Assembly: GCA_021375695.1 (NCBI GenBank)
Contig: JAEPKX010000001.1
Location: forward strand, 62,001-126,000
Reading direction: 5' to 3'
Length of the DNA stretch: 64,000 nt
Origin: Candidatus Igneacidithiobacillus taupoensis
Lineage (GTDB): Bacteria; Pseudomonadota; Gammaproteobacteria; Acidithiobacillales; Acidithiobacillaceae
In this document: in pieces, positions 33,927 to 43,900 of the stretch
Layout: the number at the start of each line of letters is the position of its first letter
Numbering within the stretch: the first letter of the stretch is position 1
The notes under the pieces: model-generated
Seen by the model: the letters and a program-made list of their open reading frames with translations, nothing else
The model's database searches: none
Told to the model about the DNA's origin: nothing
Made by a program: the position numbers and the translations under genes

Positions 33927-34379
33927 TCAGGCCCGGAGCCGTTGCGATACGGCCTCCAGGGCAAGGAGATAACCCAGGGCGCCAAAACCAGCAATGACCC
34001 CTTGGGCAATATCGGAAAAATATGAATGGCGGCGAAAAGGCTCCCGCCCATGAATATTGGACAAATGCACCTCGATGAAGGGAATTTCTACCGCAAGCAA
34101 GGCATCCCGTAGGGCAATACTGGTATGGGTGAAGGCAGCAGGATTGAAAATGATTGCCTGGATATGATGGGCCGGAGCCAGCTGGATGGCATCGATCAAT
34201 TCGTGTTCGGCATTACTTTGCGTACAGTGCAGGGCAAGCCCCAGGCATTTGGCCCGCTCCTGCAATTGCTCATCAATCTGGGCAAGGGTCAGGGACCCAT
34301 ACAATTGGGGCTCCCGTCGACCCAGGAGGTTCAGATTGGGACCATGAATAACCAGAACTTGCGGGGTAGTAGCTGCCAT
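33927..34379 (-). CDS. aroQ: 3-Dehydroquinate dehydratase, type II
   Basis: 150 residues, the standard size for the dodecameric type II enzyme. Evidence: [19 protein letters not shown] (with the catalytic Tyr on the flexible loop), [18 protein letters not shown] and [20 protein letters not shown]. It dehydrates 3-dehydroquinate in the shikimate pathway. ATG 34379 begins the conserved protein. An 80-base gap separates it from the nitroreductase gene, so a promoter for the aroQ-accBC-prmA run probably lies there, though I could not assign hexamers. Confidence 0.95.
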   Translation of the reverse strand: MAATTPQVLVIHGPNLNLLGRREPQLYGSLTLAQIDEQLQERAKCLGLALHCTQSNAEHELIDAIQLAPAHHIQAIIFNPAAFTHTSIALRDALLAVEIPFIEVHLSNIHGREPFRRHSYFSDIAQGVIAGFGALGYLLALEAVSQRLRA

Positions 34380-34458
34380 AGGCCAGGAATCTTCCGAAAC
34401 ATGGCATAGGAGTCTGCCCCAAAGCAGCCGGCAAATCCAGAGGAAGCGGGGTGCCCCT

Positions 34459-35058
34459 TCAAAAATGATTTTCGATGACCCAGTGGGAAAGGGGCTCGCG
34501 ATTGCGCTCCCAAACCGTACCCACGGACTTGCCAACGGCGATCATGTAGCCAATGGCATGATCCTGGGGAAGCTGGATCAAACGCGCAACGGCATCAAAA
34601 TCAAAGCCATCCATAGGACAGCTGTCATAACCCAGATCCTGGGCCAGCAACATGATGGCCATCCCCAACAGACCCAGACTCCGCATCGCCTCATCGCGGG
34701 CCACTTGGGGCTTGCCGCGATAGTACTCATCGAGCTTCGGGAGAAGAAAATCCTGTACCGCCTGGGGCGCTGTTGCCCAGTAGCGTTGGGGATTTTCTTG
34801 CCACGCGTTGAGATCGGCGCATAGTACCAGGAGCAGGGATGCATCGGTCACTTGGGATTGGCCCCAAGCCACGTCGCGAATGGCTTGCCGCAAGGCAGGA
34901 TCCCGTACATCGACCACCCGCCAATGCTGGATATTGTAAGCGCTTGGGGCCAAGGCAGCATTTTCCAGGAGTACCCGCCGGGTCTCCGGAGCCATTTGGT
35001 GATTGGGATCAAAAGCCTTGGCGGCACGGCGTTGTTGCAGGGCTTGGATCACATCCAT
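34459..35058 (-). CDS. Nitroreductase family FMN oxidoreductase
   Basis: 199 residues. The nitroreductase fold is indicated by [33 protein letters not shown] (FMN phosphate site), the [25 protein letters not shown] segment and the C-terminal GYMIAVGKS. It resembles the NfnB/YfkO-type subgroup that reduces quinones and nitroaromatics with NAD(P)H; the natural substrate is unknown. ATG 35058 has AGGAGA about six bases upstream. It lies between ettA and aroQ on the same strand. Confidence 0.88.
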   Translation of the reverse strand: MDVIQALQQRRAAKAFDPNHQMAPETRRVLLENAALAPSAYNIQHWRVVDVRDPALRQAIRDVAWGQSQVTDASLLLVLCADLNAWQENPQRYWATAPQAVQDFLLPKLDEYYRGKPQVARDEAMRSLGLLGMAIMLLAQDLGYDSCPMDGFDFDAVARLIQLPQDHAIGYMIAVGKSVGTVWERNREPLSHWVIENHF

Positions 35059-35121
35059 AGGTATCTCCTGTTCGCGTAAAATGGTAGTGAAGGATACCAA
35101 CTGGTCTGTAGCTTTTCCAGA

Positions 35122-36792
35122 CTATTGGCGGGTGATGGGTTTGTAGCGCAAACGATGGGGACGCGCGGCCTCCTCCCCTAGACGTCGGCGCTTATCCTCC
35201 TCGTATTCCCGATAATTGCCCGTAAAGAACTCCACATGGGCATCCCCTTCGAAAGCAATGATATGGGTCGCTATTCGATCGAGAAACCAGCGATCATGGG
35301 AAATGACCAGTGCCGATCCCGCAAACTCCAGGATGGCATCTTCCAGGGCGCGAAGGGTTTCCACGTCCAGATCATTGGTGGGCTCGTCAAGCAGCAGCAC
35401 ATTCCCCCCCGTCAGCAAAGTCCTGGCCAGGTGCAAGCGGCCACGCTCGCCGCCAGAGAGCTGTCCCACCAGTTTCTGCTGATCGGCACCCTTGAAGTTG
35501 AAGCGGCCACAGTAGGCTCGGGAAGGAATCTCGAATTTTCCGATTTGCAGGATATCCAGCCCACCCGAAATCTCCTGCCAGACAGTGTTCCTGGCAGCCA
35601 GGGCATCCCGCGACTGATCCACATAGGCAAGCCGCACGGTGGAACCTAACTTGACCGTCCCGCTATCGGGTTGCTCCTGGCCGGTAATGAGCTTGAAGAA
35701 GGTAGACTTGCCAGCGCCATTGGGGCCGATGATGCCGACGATAGCCCCTGGCGGAATCCGGAAACTCAGATTCTCGAAGAGTAGCCGATCACCAAAGCCC
35801 TTGCTTACACTATCGAATTCGATCACCTCATTGCCCAGCCGTTCGGCCACGGGAATGAAGATTTCCTGGGTTTCGTTACGGGCCTGATACTCGTAGGAAC
35901 TCAGCTCCTCAAAGCGGGCCAGCCGCGCCTTGCTTTTGCTTTGTCGCCCTTTGGCACTTTGCCGAACCCACTCCAGCTCTTGCTTCATGGCCTTGATTCG
36001 GGAGGCCTCCGTCCGGGCCTCCTGCTCCAGGCGTTTTTCCTTTTGCTCGAGCCATCCTGAGTAGTTTCCCTTCCATGGAATCCCTTGCCCACGATCCAGC
36101 TCCAGGATCCATTCGGCGACATTGTCCAGAAAATAGCGATCATGGGTCACTGCTACCACTGTCCCTGGAAAGCGCTGCAAATACTGCTCCAACCACTCCA
36201 CCGATTCGGCATCCAGATGATTGGTTGGCTCATCCAGCAGGAGCATGTCGGGCCGACTGATGAGCAGGCGACAGAGTGCTACCCGGCGCCGCTCACCACC
36301 CGAGAGCGTCCCGATCTGGGCATCCCAGGGGGGGAGGCGCAGGGCATCGGCGGCCACCTCCATCTGCAGTTCGGCCTGATGCCCATCGCCAGCGGCCAAA
36401 ATCGCCTCGAGGCGGGCCTGTTCCGCTGCCAGGGCATCGAAGTCGGCATCGGGCTCGGCGTAGGCTGCGTAGATGGCATCCAGGGCCTGGCGGGCATGGA
36501 GGATTTCTCCCAGCCCTTCTTCCACCGCCTGGCGAACGGTCTGGGCTGGGTCCAGCCAGGGCTCCTGCGGCAAATACCCGATTTTGATATTGGGCATGGG
36601 GATTGCCTCCCCTTCGAACTGGGTATCGACCCCAGCCATGATCTTGAGCAAGGTAGATTTGCCAGCGCCGTTCAGACCCAAAACGCCGATCTTGGCCCCC
36701 GGAAAAAAAGACAGGGAAATATCTTTGAGCAGCGTGCGTTTGGGGGGAATCACTTTGCTCAGACGATTCATGGAAAAGACGTATTGGGCCAC
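35122..36792 (-). CDS. ettA: Energy-dependent translational throttle protein EttA
   Basis: 556 residues, ABC-F family. Two ATPase domains are present (Walker A GLNGAGKST and GPNGAGKST; signatures LSGGERRRV and LSGGERGRL), joined by the linker and arm (about 240-320). GTG at 36792 gives the conserved MAQYVFSMNRLSKVIPPKR start. EttA binds the ribosomal E site and gates the first elongation steps according to the ADP/ATP ratio. An extended -10 promoter lies about 40 bases upstream. Confidence 0.93.
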   Translation of the reverse strand: MAQYVFSMNRLSKVIPPKRTLLKDISLSFFPGAKIGVLGLNGAGKSTLLKIMAGVDTQFEGEAIPMPNIKIGYLPQEPWLDPAQTVRQAVEEGLGEILHARQALDAIYAAYAEPDADFDALAAEQARLEAILAAGDGHQAELQMEVAADALRLPPWDAQIGTLSGGERRRVALCRLLISRPDMLLLDEPTNHLDAESVEWLEQYLQRFPGTVVAVTHDRYFLDNVAEWILELDRGQGIPWKGNYSGWLEQKEKRLEQEARTEASRIKAMKQELEWVRQSAKGRQSKSKARLARFEELSSYEYQARNETQEIFIPVAERLGNEVIEFDSVSKGFGDRLLFENLSFRIPPGAIVGIIGPNGAGKSTFFKLITGQEQPDSGTVKLGSTVRLAYVDQSRDALAARNTVWQEISGGLDILQIGKFEIPSRAYCGRFNFKGADQQKLVGQLSGGERGRLHLARTLLTGGNVLLLDEPTNDLDVETLRALEDAILEFAGSALVISHDRWFLDRIATHIIAFEGDAHVEFFTGNYREYEEDKRRRLGEEAARPHRLRYKPITRQ

Positions 36793-36831
36793 AGCAACTC
36801 CGTTCCAGAAGAATGGAAAAAAATCTGGCTT

Positions 36832-36840
36832 ATTCTAGCA
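36832..36840 (-). promoter_or_regulatory. Candidate extended -10 promoter for ettA
   Basis: On the minus strand the sequence reads TGCTAGAAT, an extended -10 (TGn plus TAGAAT), about 40 bases before the GTG of ettA. There is no good -35 hexamer, as expected for an extended -10 element. It is back to back with the panD-unit promoter. Confidence 0.42.
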
Positions 36841-36853
36841 GAAGCAAGAGCCG

Positions 36854-36881
36854 TTGACCCATGCCAGAAGCACGCTACACT
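36854..36881 (+). promoter_or_regulatory. Candidate sigma70 promoter for the micropeptide-panD-MFS unit
   Basis: TTGACC at 36854-36859 and TACACT at 36876-36881 are separated by 16 bases. The first start codon of the unit, that of a 37-residue membrane peptide, follows 33 bases downstream. The match is good at both hexamers. Confidence 0.52.
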
Positions 36882-36914
36882 TAGCCTTTGGCGAAACCTG
36901 GAAAAGAGGAACTG

Positions 36915-37028
36915 ATGCTGGGATTCTGGGGAGAAATTATCATCATGGTGGGTACCCCCGTGGTCTTGGTACTTGTGGCATGGGGCGTCAATCGCTGGGC
37001 TTCCCGCCATCACCAAAGGCGACCTTGA
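36915..37028 (+). CDS. 37-residue single-span membrane peptide upstream of panD
   Basis: A short frame ATG 36915 to TGA 37028 encodes [10 protein letters not shown], a hydrophobic span (about residues 7-25, with [13 protein letters not shown]) and a basic tail [10 protein letters not shown], as in single-pass peptides with the C-terminus inside. AGAGGA precedes the ATG by six bases, and the stop shares one base with the panD ATG (TGATG). A candidate promoter lies just upstream. These signs together favour translation. I know of no family. It may serve mainly to couple translation into panD. Confidence 0.55.
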   Translation: MLGFWGEIIIMVGTPVVLVLVAWGVNRWASRHHQRRP

Positions 37029-37393
37029 TGTTGTTAACCATACTCAAGGGCAAGATTCACCGTGCCCAGGTAACCGCCGTGGAGCTGGGCTACGAAGGTT
37101 CCTGCGCCATTGACGAAGAGCTGTTGCGTGCCGCCCATATCCTGCCCCATGAGCAGATACATATTTACAATCTTCACAATGGCGAGCGCTTCAGCACCTA
37201 TGCCATTACGGCACCAGCAGGTTCCGGGACCATCTCCATCAATGGCGCGGCCGCACGGCGCGCTGCCGTGGGGGACCTCCTGATCATCGCTGCCTATGGA
37301 CAACTGGACCCGGTCGAAGCCCAAGGCTTCGTTCCCCGCATTGTCCATGTCGACGCCCATAACCGTATCCTCCCAAAAACACTGGTCGTCTGA
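37028..37393 (+). CDS. panD: Aspartate 1-decarboxylase proenzyme
   Basis: 121 residues. PanD makes beta-alanine for pantothenate and CoA. The self-cleavage site Gly24-Ser25 is present in YEGSCAID, the new N-terminal Ser becoming the pyruvoyl group. Also visible are the conserved N-terminal [20 protein letters not shown] and the IINGAA-like segment [15 protein letters not shown]. The ATG overlaps the stop of the micropeptide. It precedes an MFS gene by 12 bases. Confidence 0.95.
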   Translation: MLLTILKGKIHRAQVTAVELGYEGSCAIDEELLRAAHILPHEQIHIYNLHNGERFSTYAITAPAGSGTISINGAAARRAAVGDLLIIAAYGQLDPVEAQGFVPRIVHVDAHNRILPKTLVV

Positions 37394-37405
37394 GACCGGG
37401 CACCC

Positions 37406-38635
37406 ATGGTCGATTTGGTCCAAGGTGCCCAACGCCTGCTCTTTGCCCGCTCGGCGCGCAGCATCGGCCAGGGAGCATTGGTGGTGGACTTTGCCCTCTA
37501 TCTCCATGCTCTCCACTGGCAAAATGTCGCCATTGGCGCCCTGTATACGGCTAGCCTCTTACTCGGGGGACTTGTCACCCTGTGGGTGGGTCCAAGCAGC
37601 GATCATCTGGGTACCAAAAAATTTTTGCTGGGCTATGAAGTCCTGCAACTCCTGGCAGCCAGCATTGCTCTTGCCAGCAGCCATGCCGCCGCTTTGACGC
37701 TGGCGGCCATCCTTGGCTCCTTTGGCCGCGGCGCCAACGGGGCGGCAGGACCCTTTGCTCCCGTCGAACAGGCTTGGTTGTCGCGACTGGTACCGCAAGA
37801 GGATTGGCCGCGCTTTTTTCACCGGAACACCGCCATGGGTTTGGCGGGTATGGGGGTTGGCGCCCTCTTGGCAGCGCTACCCGGCCTCCTCTCGGGGGTA
37901 GTCCCGGAGCTCCTGAGTTTCCGTTTCCTGTTCTTGCTGGTGTTCCTTGGAGCGATCTGCACAATCCTGTTGCTCCTTGGTGTACCCGAGCCCCGCCCCA
38001 AACCGCATTGTCCCTCCCCTGCGGATCCCCCGTCCCAGGAGTCCCAATCCACCCCCTATCGGGACCTCTGGTTGCTCAGTGCCATCAACAGCCTCAATGG
38101 CCTGGGCATTGGACTCATTGGCCCACTCATGGCCTATTGGTTCCATCTTCGCTTTGGGGTGAGCAGTGCCCTCATCGGTCCGGGCATGGCCCTTTCTTTC
38201 TTTGTCGCTGCCGTCAGTTCCCTGATGGGCATTGGCCTCGTGCGACGCTTTGGGATGGTAGGCACCGTCATTCGTCTCCGTTTGGTAGGCATCGCCCTGC
38301 TACTCTTGCTGCCCTTGGCTCCCACCTTCGCATGGGCCATGGCCGCCTATATCCTGCGCGCCGCCATGAATCAGGGTAGTATTGGCTCCCGCCAGGCCCT
38401 TTTCCTGGGTCTGGTAGATGCCCATCGGCGTGGGCTTGCAGCCACCCTCAATAGCCTCAGTATCCAGGTCCCTCGGGCCATCGGCCCGAGTATTGCCGGG
38501 GTCTTTTTTGCGGCGGGGGTTCTCTCCTGGCCCCTATTTTTGGGCGCAGGTCTACAGGGACTCTATTTGCTTGCCTTCCATCGCTTCTTTCAGAAGCGTG
38601 CAAATCGCAACGGCCGGGCGAAGGATCAGCCCTAG
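37406..38635 (+). CDS. Major facilitator superfamily transporter (12 spans)
   Basis: 409 residues, about twelve hydrophobic spans in two halves. The loop 2-3 has SDHLGTKKFLLGYE (motif A-like, G-x-x-x-D-x-x-G-x-K-K), and GRGANGAAGPFAPVEQAWL lies in span 4. The C-terminal half ends at residue 395, leaving a short basic tail. This resembles DHA1/uncharacterised MFS exporters and the substrate is unknown. It follows panD by 12 bases and is probably cotranscribed, which does not by itself imply a pantothenate role. Confidence 0.82.
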   Translation: MVDLVQGAQRLLFARSARSIGQGALVVDFALYLHALHWQNVAIGALYTASLLLGGLVTLWVGPSSDHLGTKKFLLGYEVLQLLAASIALASSHAAALTLAAILGSFGRGANGAAGPFAPVEQAWLSRLVPQEDWPRFFHRNTAMGLAGMGVGALLAALPGLLSGVVPELLSFRFLFLLVFLGAICTILLLLGVPEPRPKPHCPSPADPPSQESQSTPYRDLWLLSAINSLNGLGIGLIGPLMAYWFHLRFGVSSALIGPGMALSFFVAAVSSLMGIGLVRRFGMVGTVIRLRLVGIALLLLLPLAPTFAWAMAAYILRAAMNQGSIGSRQALFLGLVDAHRRGLAATLNSLSIQVPRAIGPSIAGVFFAAGVLSWPLFLGAGLQGLYLLAFHRFFQKRANRNGRAKDQP

Positions 38636-38699
38636 GGTAACATTGCGAATATGTTCTAAATAAGACTGATGATCTGCACCCTAACCAGAGTATTCGTTG

Positions 38700-40946
38700 A
38701 TGGCAAGCAGTCCCAGCATGTTGACTGAAAGCATGGGGCAAGCCAACCCATGGTTCCAGCTTGTAGAGCAGGATGCTCGCTCCCTGGCCGATGTTGGCGA
38801 AAAAATGCTTACAGAGATTCCCCAGCTCTTGGAAGTACTCCATGGCCTGCTGCAAACCCATGCTGAGCAGCTACCTCTCCTGGCAAGGCAAATGGATTCT
38901 CTCTTGGCCGTCTATGAACCGTGGCTTCGCTCGCTGTTCTTGCCCAAAGCCTCCCCAGACTTTTGTGCTACGCAGGAAAATCTGGGCTACCTCCATGCCC
39001 AGCTAGGGATTCCAGCGTGGCTCTTTGCCCAACTGTTTTCCCAGGTAAGAAGGGAGCTTACCCATCTCGTTCTTACCCTCCGGAACGATCCAGTGCCGGC
39101 ATTACTGGCCATCCAGCGCATCCTGGATCTCAGTCAGCATCTTTCGAACCGGGCCTACGTCCGCCAAACCGAACATTCGGTCGTCAAATCCCTCCGCAAG
39201 TTAGCCCAACATCTTACTCCCGAGACGTTCTTTCGGGAGAGTGCCCGGCTTGCCTGCCGCCTCGTCCACGCCGACGGCGCCGCCCTGATCCTGCGGGCTG
39301 GGGATCGCTTGCGGTATGCCTTTTTTGAGGGGCTCCCGGAAGGCTACCGGGCCTTGGGAGAGTTTGATTTTTCCGCCATGGAGGGCGCTGCGGGAGCTGC
39401 TCTGCAGACAGCGGAACCAGTCTATCTTCCCCATTACCCGACAAGCTCGTTGGCCATACCAGCTTTTGTCGAAGCCGGGCTACAGGCTAGTCTGGCCATT
39501 CCCCTCATGGGTACCGAAGATGGCTTGGGGGTGCTTGCCGTCTCCTGGTTCACCAGCCCCGCCCAGGAACGTATCCCTGAGGATCAGTGGGACTATCTCC
39601 GCCTGTTGGGTGACATGCTGGCGGGCGTTTTGTACCGCTCGCAACTGGAATCCAAACTGGAAAGCCTTGCCACCCGCGATCTGTTGACGGAATTGCCCAA
39701 CCGTCGGGCCCTTCCTGATCGAATTACGAGCGCCATCGCCCGGGCCGATCGACATCATAATCTGCTGGCCGTGCTTTTTTTGGACCTCGACGGCTTCAAA
39801 CCCATCAATGATCGCCTGGGACATGCCCGTGGGGATGCTACATTGAAAATGGTTGCGGGGGATCTACGGCGGGCCCTACGCATGGGTGATTCCTTACTCC
39901 GCTATGCGGGCGATGAATTTATCGTCCTCCTGGAAGAAATTGCTTCCATGGAGGAAATCGAAGCAGTGGCGGATCGGCTCTTGGCCACCGTACGTCGAGT
40001 GGTAGAGGGGGATGGCTTGGCCTTGCCACTAAGCGCCAGTATTGGCATCAGCGTCTACCCTTTTGATGACTCTCCTCCCGAAAGCCTCGTTCATCACGCG
40101 GATCTGGCCATGTATCGGGCGAAAGGGGCCGGCGGCGATACCTGGCAGATCTTTGATGGGGAAGAAGGAGGCGCAGACCAACGGCGATTGCTGCTGGGTG
40201 ACCTCCACCGGGCCCTGGAACTGGAGCAATTTTGCCTATTTTGGCAACCCATCGTGGACCTTCGCACGGGGGCAATCCGTGGGGCGGAAGCCTTACTGCG
40301 CTGGCAACATCCCGTCCGCGGCCTCCTCCCCCCGGGGGAGTTTCTTGCGCTCCTGGAGAAATCGCCGCTGATTCACCCTCTGGGGCAGTGGATTTTGCAC
40401 AGCGCGCTGCAACAAACGGCACGCTGGCATGAGCAGGGAAAGAACTGGGATGTACACATCAATCTGGCAGCGGCACAGCTCGAAGATAAGGGCTTTGTGC
40501 AACAGTTGGCCGTCACCCTGGAGCACTTTCCTACCTTGGAAAGGGATAAGGTCTGGCTGGAAATTGTCGAGCGGGTGGCCCTTGAGGACGTCCGTGCTTC
40601 CGCGCGGATGATTCAAGCCTGCCGAAACCTTGGGGTCCATTTCACTTTGGATGATTTTGGGACGGGGGCTGCGGCGCTGCAGTATCTGGCGGAGCTGGAG
40701 TGCTCCGGACTCAAGATCGACAGGGGTTTGGTTCTCCCCATGAAAACCAGCACCAAACACCATACCATGGTCCGCACCCTGGTGGAGATGGCAAGATCTC
40801 TCTCGGTTACGGTGGTTGCGGAGGGAGTGGAAGACGCGGAGACTGTCGCCCACTTGGCAGCGCTAGGGGTAAGCTACGCCCAGGGATATTATTTCAGCCC
40901 TCCGGTGCCTGTGGAGCAATTGTCGGATCAACGGCACTGGAAATAG
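38700..40946 (+). CDS. Globin-sensor-like GAF-GGDEF-EAL c-di-GMP protein
   Basis: 748 residues, no signal peptide or membrane span. An all-helical N-terminal region (about 15-160) contains LGYLHAQLGIPAWLFAQLF, resembling the F-helix of globin-coupled sensors with candidate proximal His99. A GAF domain (about 165-315), GGDEF domain (about 325-485; AGDEF at 403-407, inhibitory RxxD at 394-397) and EAL domain (about 497-740; EALLRW at 530, DDFGTG at 651, QGYYFSPP near the end) follow. Both enzyme motifs look intact, so it could make and degrade c-di-GMP. ATG 38700 is weakly supported. Its end overlaps the next gene by 53 bases. Confidence 0.9.
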   Translation: MASSPSMLTESMGQANPWFQLVEQDARSLADVGEKMLTEIPQLLEVLHGLLQTHAEQLPLLARQMDSLLAVYEPWLRSLFLPKASPDFCATQENLGYLHAQLGIPAWLFAQLFSQVRRELTHLVLTLRNDPVPALLAIQRILDLSQHLSNRAYVRQTEHSVVKSLRKLAQHLTPETFFRESARLACRLVHADGAALILRAGDRLRYAFFEGLPEGYRALGEFDFSAMEGAAGAALQTAEPVYLPHYPTSSLAIPAFVEAGLQASLAIPLMGTEDGLGVLAVSWFTSPAQERIPEDQWDYLRLLGDMLAGVLYRSQLESKLESLATRDLLTELPNRRALPDRITSAIARADRHHNLLAVLFLDLDGFKPINDRLGHARGDATLKMVAGDLRRALRMGDSLLRYAGDEFIVLLEEIASMEEIEAVADRLLATVRRVVEGDGLALPLSASIGISVYPFDDSPPESLVHHADLAMYRAKGAGGDTWQIFDGEEGGADQRRLLLGDLHRALELEQFCLFWQPIVDLRTGAIRGAEALLRWQHPVRGLLPPGEFLALLEKSPLIHPLGQWILHSALQQTARWHEQGKNWDVHINLAAAQLEDKGFVQQLAVTLEHFPTLERDKVWLEIVERVALEDVRASARMIQACRNLGVHFTLDDFGTGAAALQYLAELECSGLKIDRGLVLPMKTSTKHHTMVRTLVEMARSLSVTVVAEGVEDAETVAHLAALGVSYAQGYYFSPPVPVEQLSDQRHWK

Positions 40947-43900
40947 AGAACGCCTGTAAACCAGAATGTTCTCGCGCTGCCAGTTCGCGGCAAAGCCTTT
41001 GGGCAAGCGCACGCATCTGTTTTTGCACAGCCACGCGCTCCTGGATGGTGCTCTTTTGGGTCAGTTGATGGAGCCGGTCATGGACACCTTTGGCAAGGGC
41101 AAAGCTGGGTAGGCAGCCATACTTATCCTCTTTCTGGGCAAACCAGGTACTGAGAGGACAGGAGTGCAAGGGAGTGTCGCTGGTGTGTTGGCGGGATCGT
41201 GGATCCTCCTTACTGTGGATAAGGAGTGCCAAATCTTCCAATGGACAAAGCGCGCAGCGGGAGCGCGGTAACGGTAGAAGCCAGGAATACCAGGTGAAAA
41301 AGGCATTTTCCGGCAGGGGTGGTGAGAGATGATATCCCTGGATACGGCTCCCTCCCATCTGCATCCAGAGTGAAAGATCCGTGGGCGAGGCAATCCCTTC
41401 GGCAATGAGAGAAAGTCCAGAAAGCTCGCTGAGCAAACGAGCGGCCCCTGCCACGGCAAAGCTGGCCTGATCGAGACCAAAATTACGAACGAAATCCTGA
41501 TCGAGTTTGAGTTCGTCGAAGGGAAGTTTTGCCGCATACATGAGAGAAGAATAGCCCGTGCCGAAATCATCCATGGCTAAGCGAAAACCCCGATCCTTGA
41601 TGGCATTGGCAAGGGCTGCCGAGGTCTTGAGATCAGCCAGGGCAACGGACTCGGTGATTTCCAAGGTGATTCCCCTGCCCTCGGGGCAGTGTTCGTCCAG
41701 ATCATCCAGAAAAGCTGGGTGCAGAAAATGGCGGGCACCGATGTTGAGGGAAATCCCCAAATCCAGCCCTTCCGCCCGAAAACGTTGGCGGAAGCGGTCA
41801 GCTTCTTGCATTGCCCATACGCCCAAGCCCCGAATGAGATGAATGTCTTCTTCGACGGTGGCAATAAACTTCCCAGGGCTCTGCCACCTGCCATGATCCT
41901 CACGCCAACGGGCCAACATTTCTACCCCGATCAGTTTCCCCGCCAGGATATCCGCCTGCGCTTGCAAGAAGAACTGCACGGCACCGCTAGCAATGGCGCG
42001 GGGGAAGTGCTGATGCACCCAGATGCGGCGTTGGGAAAGTTGCGAAACGGCTCCGCCATAGACCCGGAAGGTGGATTTCCCAGCATCTTTGGCTGCGTAC
42101 ATGGCATCGTCGGCATGGGCGAAGAGGGAGTCAAAATCCTCGCCATCCTCGGGGAAGATTGCCCAACCGAGGCTCGCGCTGATGGGCATCTCCGTTACCG
42201 CTGCCGCCGCACTGACCACCGCCATGAGCATACGCTCTGAAATGGGCGTCAAATCTTCCCTATCTTGCAGGGATAGATGCAAGCCGAACTCATCACCACC
42301 GAGTCGGGTCACCACATCACCGCCGCGAAAAATGCTCTGTAATCGTCGAGCAATGCTTTGGAGCAGTCGATCACCTGCACCATGCCCCAGCACATCGTTC
42401 ACCTGCTTGAAACCATCGAGGTCCAACACCCCAATGGCCAATGGTTTTTGCTCCCTACGTGCCCGCGCCAGCGCCTCCTGGCCACTGCGCTGAAAATATG
42501 CGCGATTGGGCAGATCGGTCAACGGATCGTGAAGAGCTAGATATTGTTGACGATCCCGCTCCTGGCGAAGGGCCTGACGCAGATCCAACTCAGCCAAGCC
42601 ATGTCCCAGAATGTCCGCGATACGACTCAGCAATTCCAGCAATGCTTGCCGAAAAATTTCGGGTTGATTGCCGATCACCACCAGAATGGCCCATCGCTTC
42701 CCATCACGACGTATGGGGACGGCTGCCGCCGAACGCCAGCCGTAGCGCAGCAAAAAATTCCGCCAAGGACGCAACTGCTGGTCGGCCAGGTGATCCTGAT
42801 GAAACTGGATCTTGCCGCTTTGCCAGGCTCGTGCAATCAGTGCCGGTGCACCATCCCCCGGATTTTCCACGGGAATCCGTAACTGCTGCAGGGCTTGGGA
42901 GCCGGGACCGGAAGCAGCTAGATAGCGAAAGAAATGACCCTCTGGGTCTGGCTGGCCGATCCAAGCAGCAATAAAGAGGCCGCTTTCCACCAGCCGATGG
43001 CAGGTGTCGCGAAGCAAATGCCGTTCATCACTAGCGCGGAGCAGGAGCTCACCCTCGGCCATGAGGGCTTGGTACAAAGCGGTAAGCTGTGCCAGCGCCC
43101 GTCGATCGGCATCCTGCTGTAAAGCCAATGCGGTCGCCTGGATCATTTCGCCAATGACTTGCTGCAGCTCCGGCGAAAAGGTGTCGGCACGGCGAGCCAA
43201 GATCACCACCACGGCCACCGGCTCTGCATCGGGAGCGAGTTGCATGGGCCATGCACCGACTGCACCGATACTAGCCAGGGGTTCCTGGCGCCAGCGATCT
43301 GGCAAACGGAGGTCTTGGGCAGGATGCTGACGGAAGGTGGGGCTTCGGGTCGACCAGGCCAACGCCGGAAGGGTAACCATTCCAGTCGGATCGGGCTTTT
43401 TTTGGGGAGTGGGCAGTGTTTGGATGTACTCGGCCATGGGCCCCATGGCGCAAAGACGTTCCAATACCGGCGATTCTGGGTTTGAGAGGAGTACATCCAC
43501 CCCTTCCGTATCGGCAAACCGGATGAGGTTGCTCGCCAATGCATGGAAAATATGCTGGGAGTCTGGTTGGCCTAGAAGTTCCTGCTGTAAATGGCGCTGC
43601 GCTTCCCGATAGCTTTGCAGAGTTTGAAGCCTTGCCTGCAAGGACTGACGATTCCAAAAAGCGGCCAGTTCCTGCACCAAACTAACAACGAGATGCTGAA
43701 CACCCTCTGCAAAAGCAGAACCAGTTCTCCGATACAGGGAAAGAGTGAGCACACCACCATCTTCCCGCGGCGCAACAGCCACCATACTACCGCCTACCCC
43801 AAAACGTTCCGCCCGTTCTTTCCAGGGACGAAAAGAGGCTTGTTTCCAGTCCTGGGATATATCGGAAATGATCTGTACTTTTCCGGTACGAATCGCCAGA

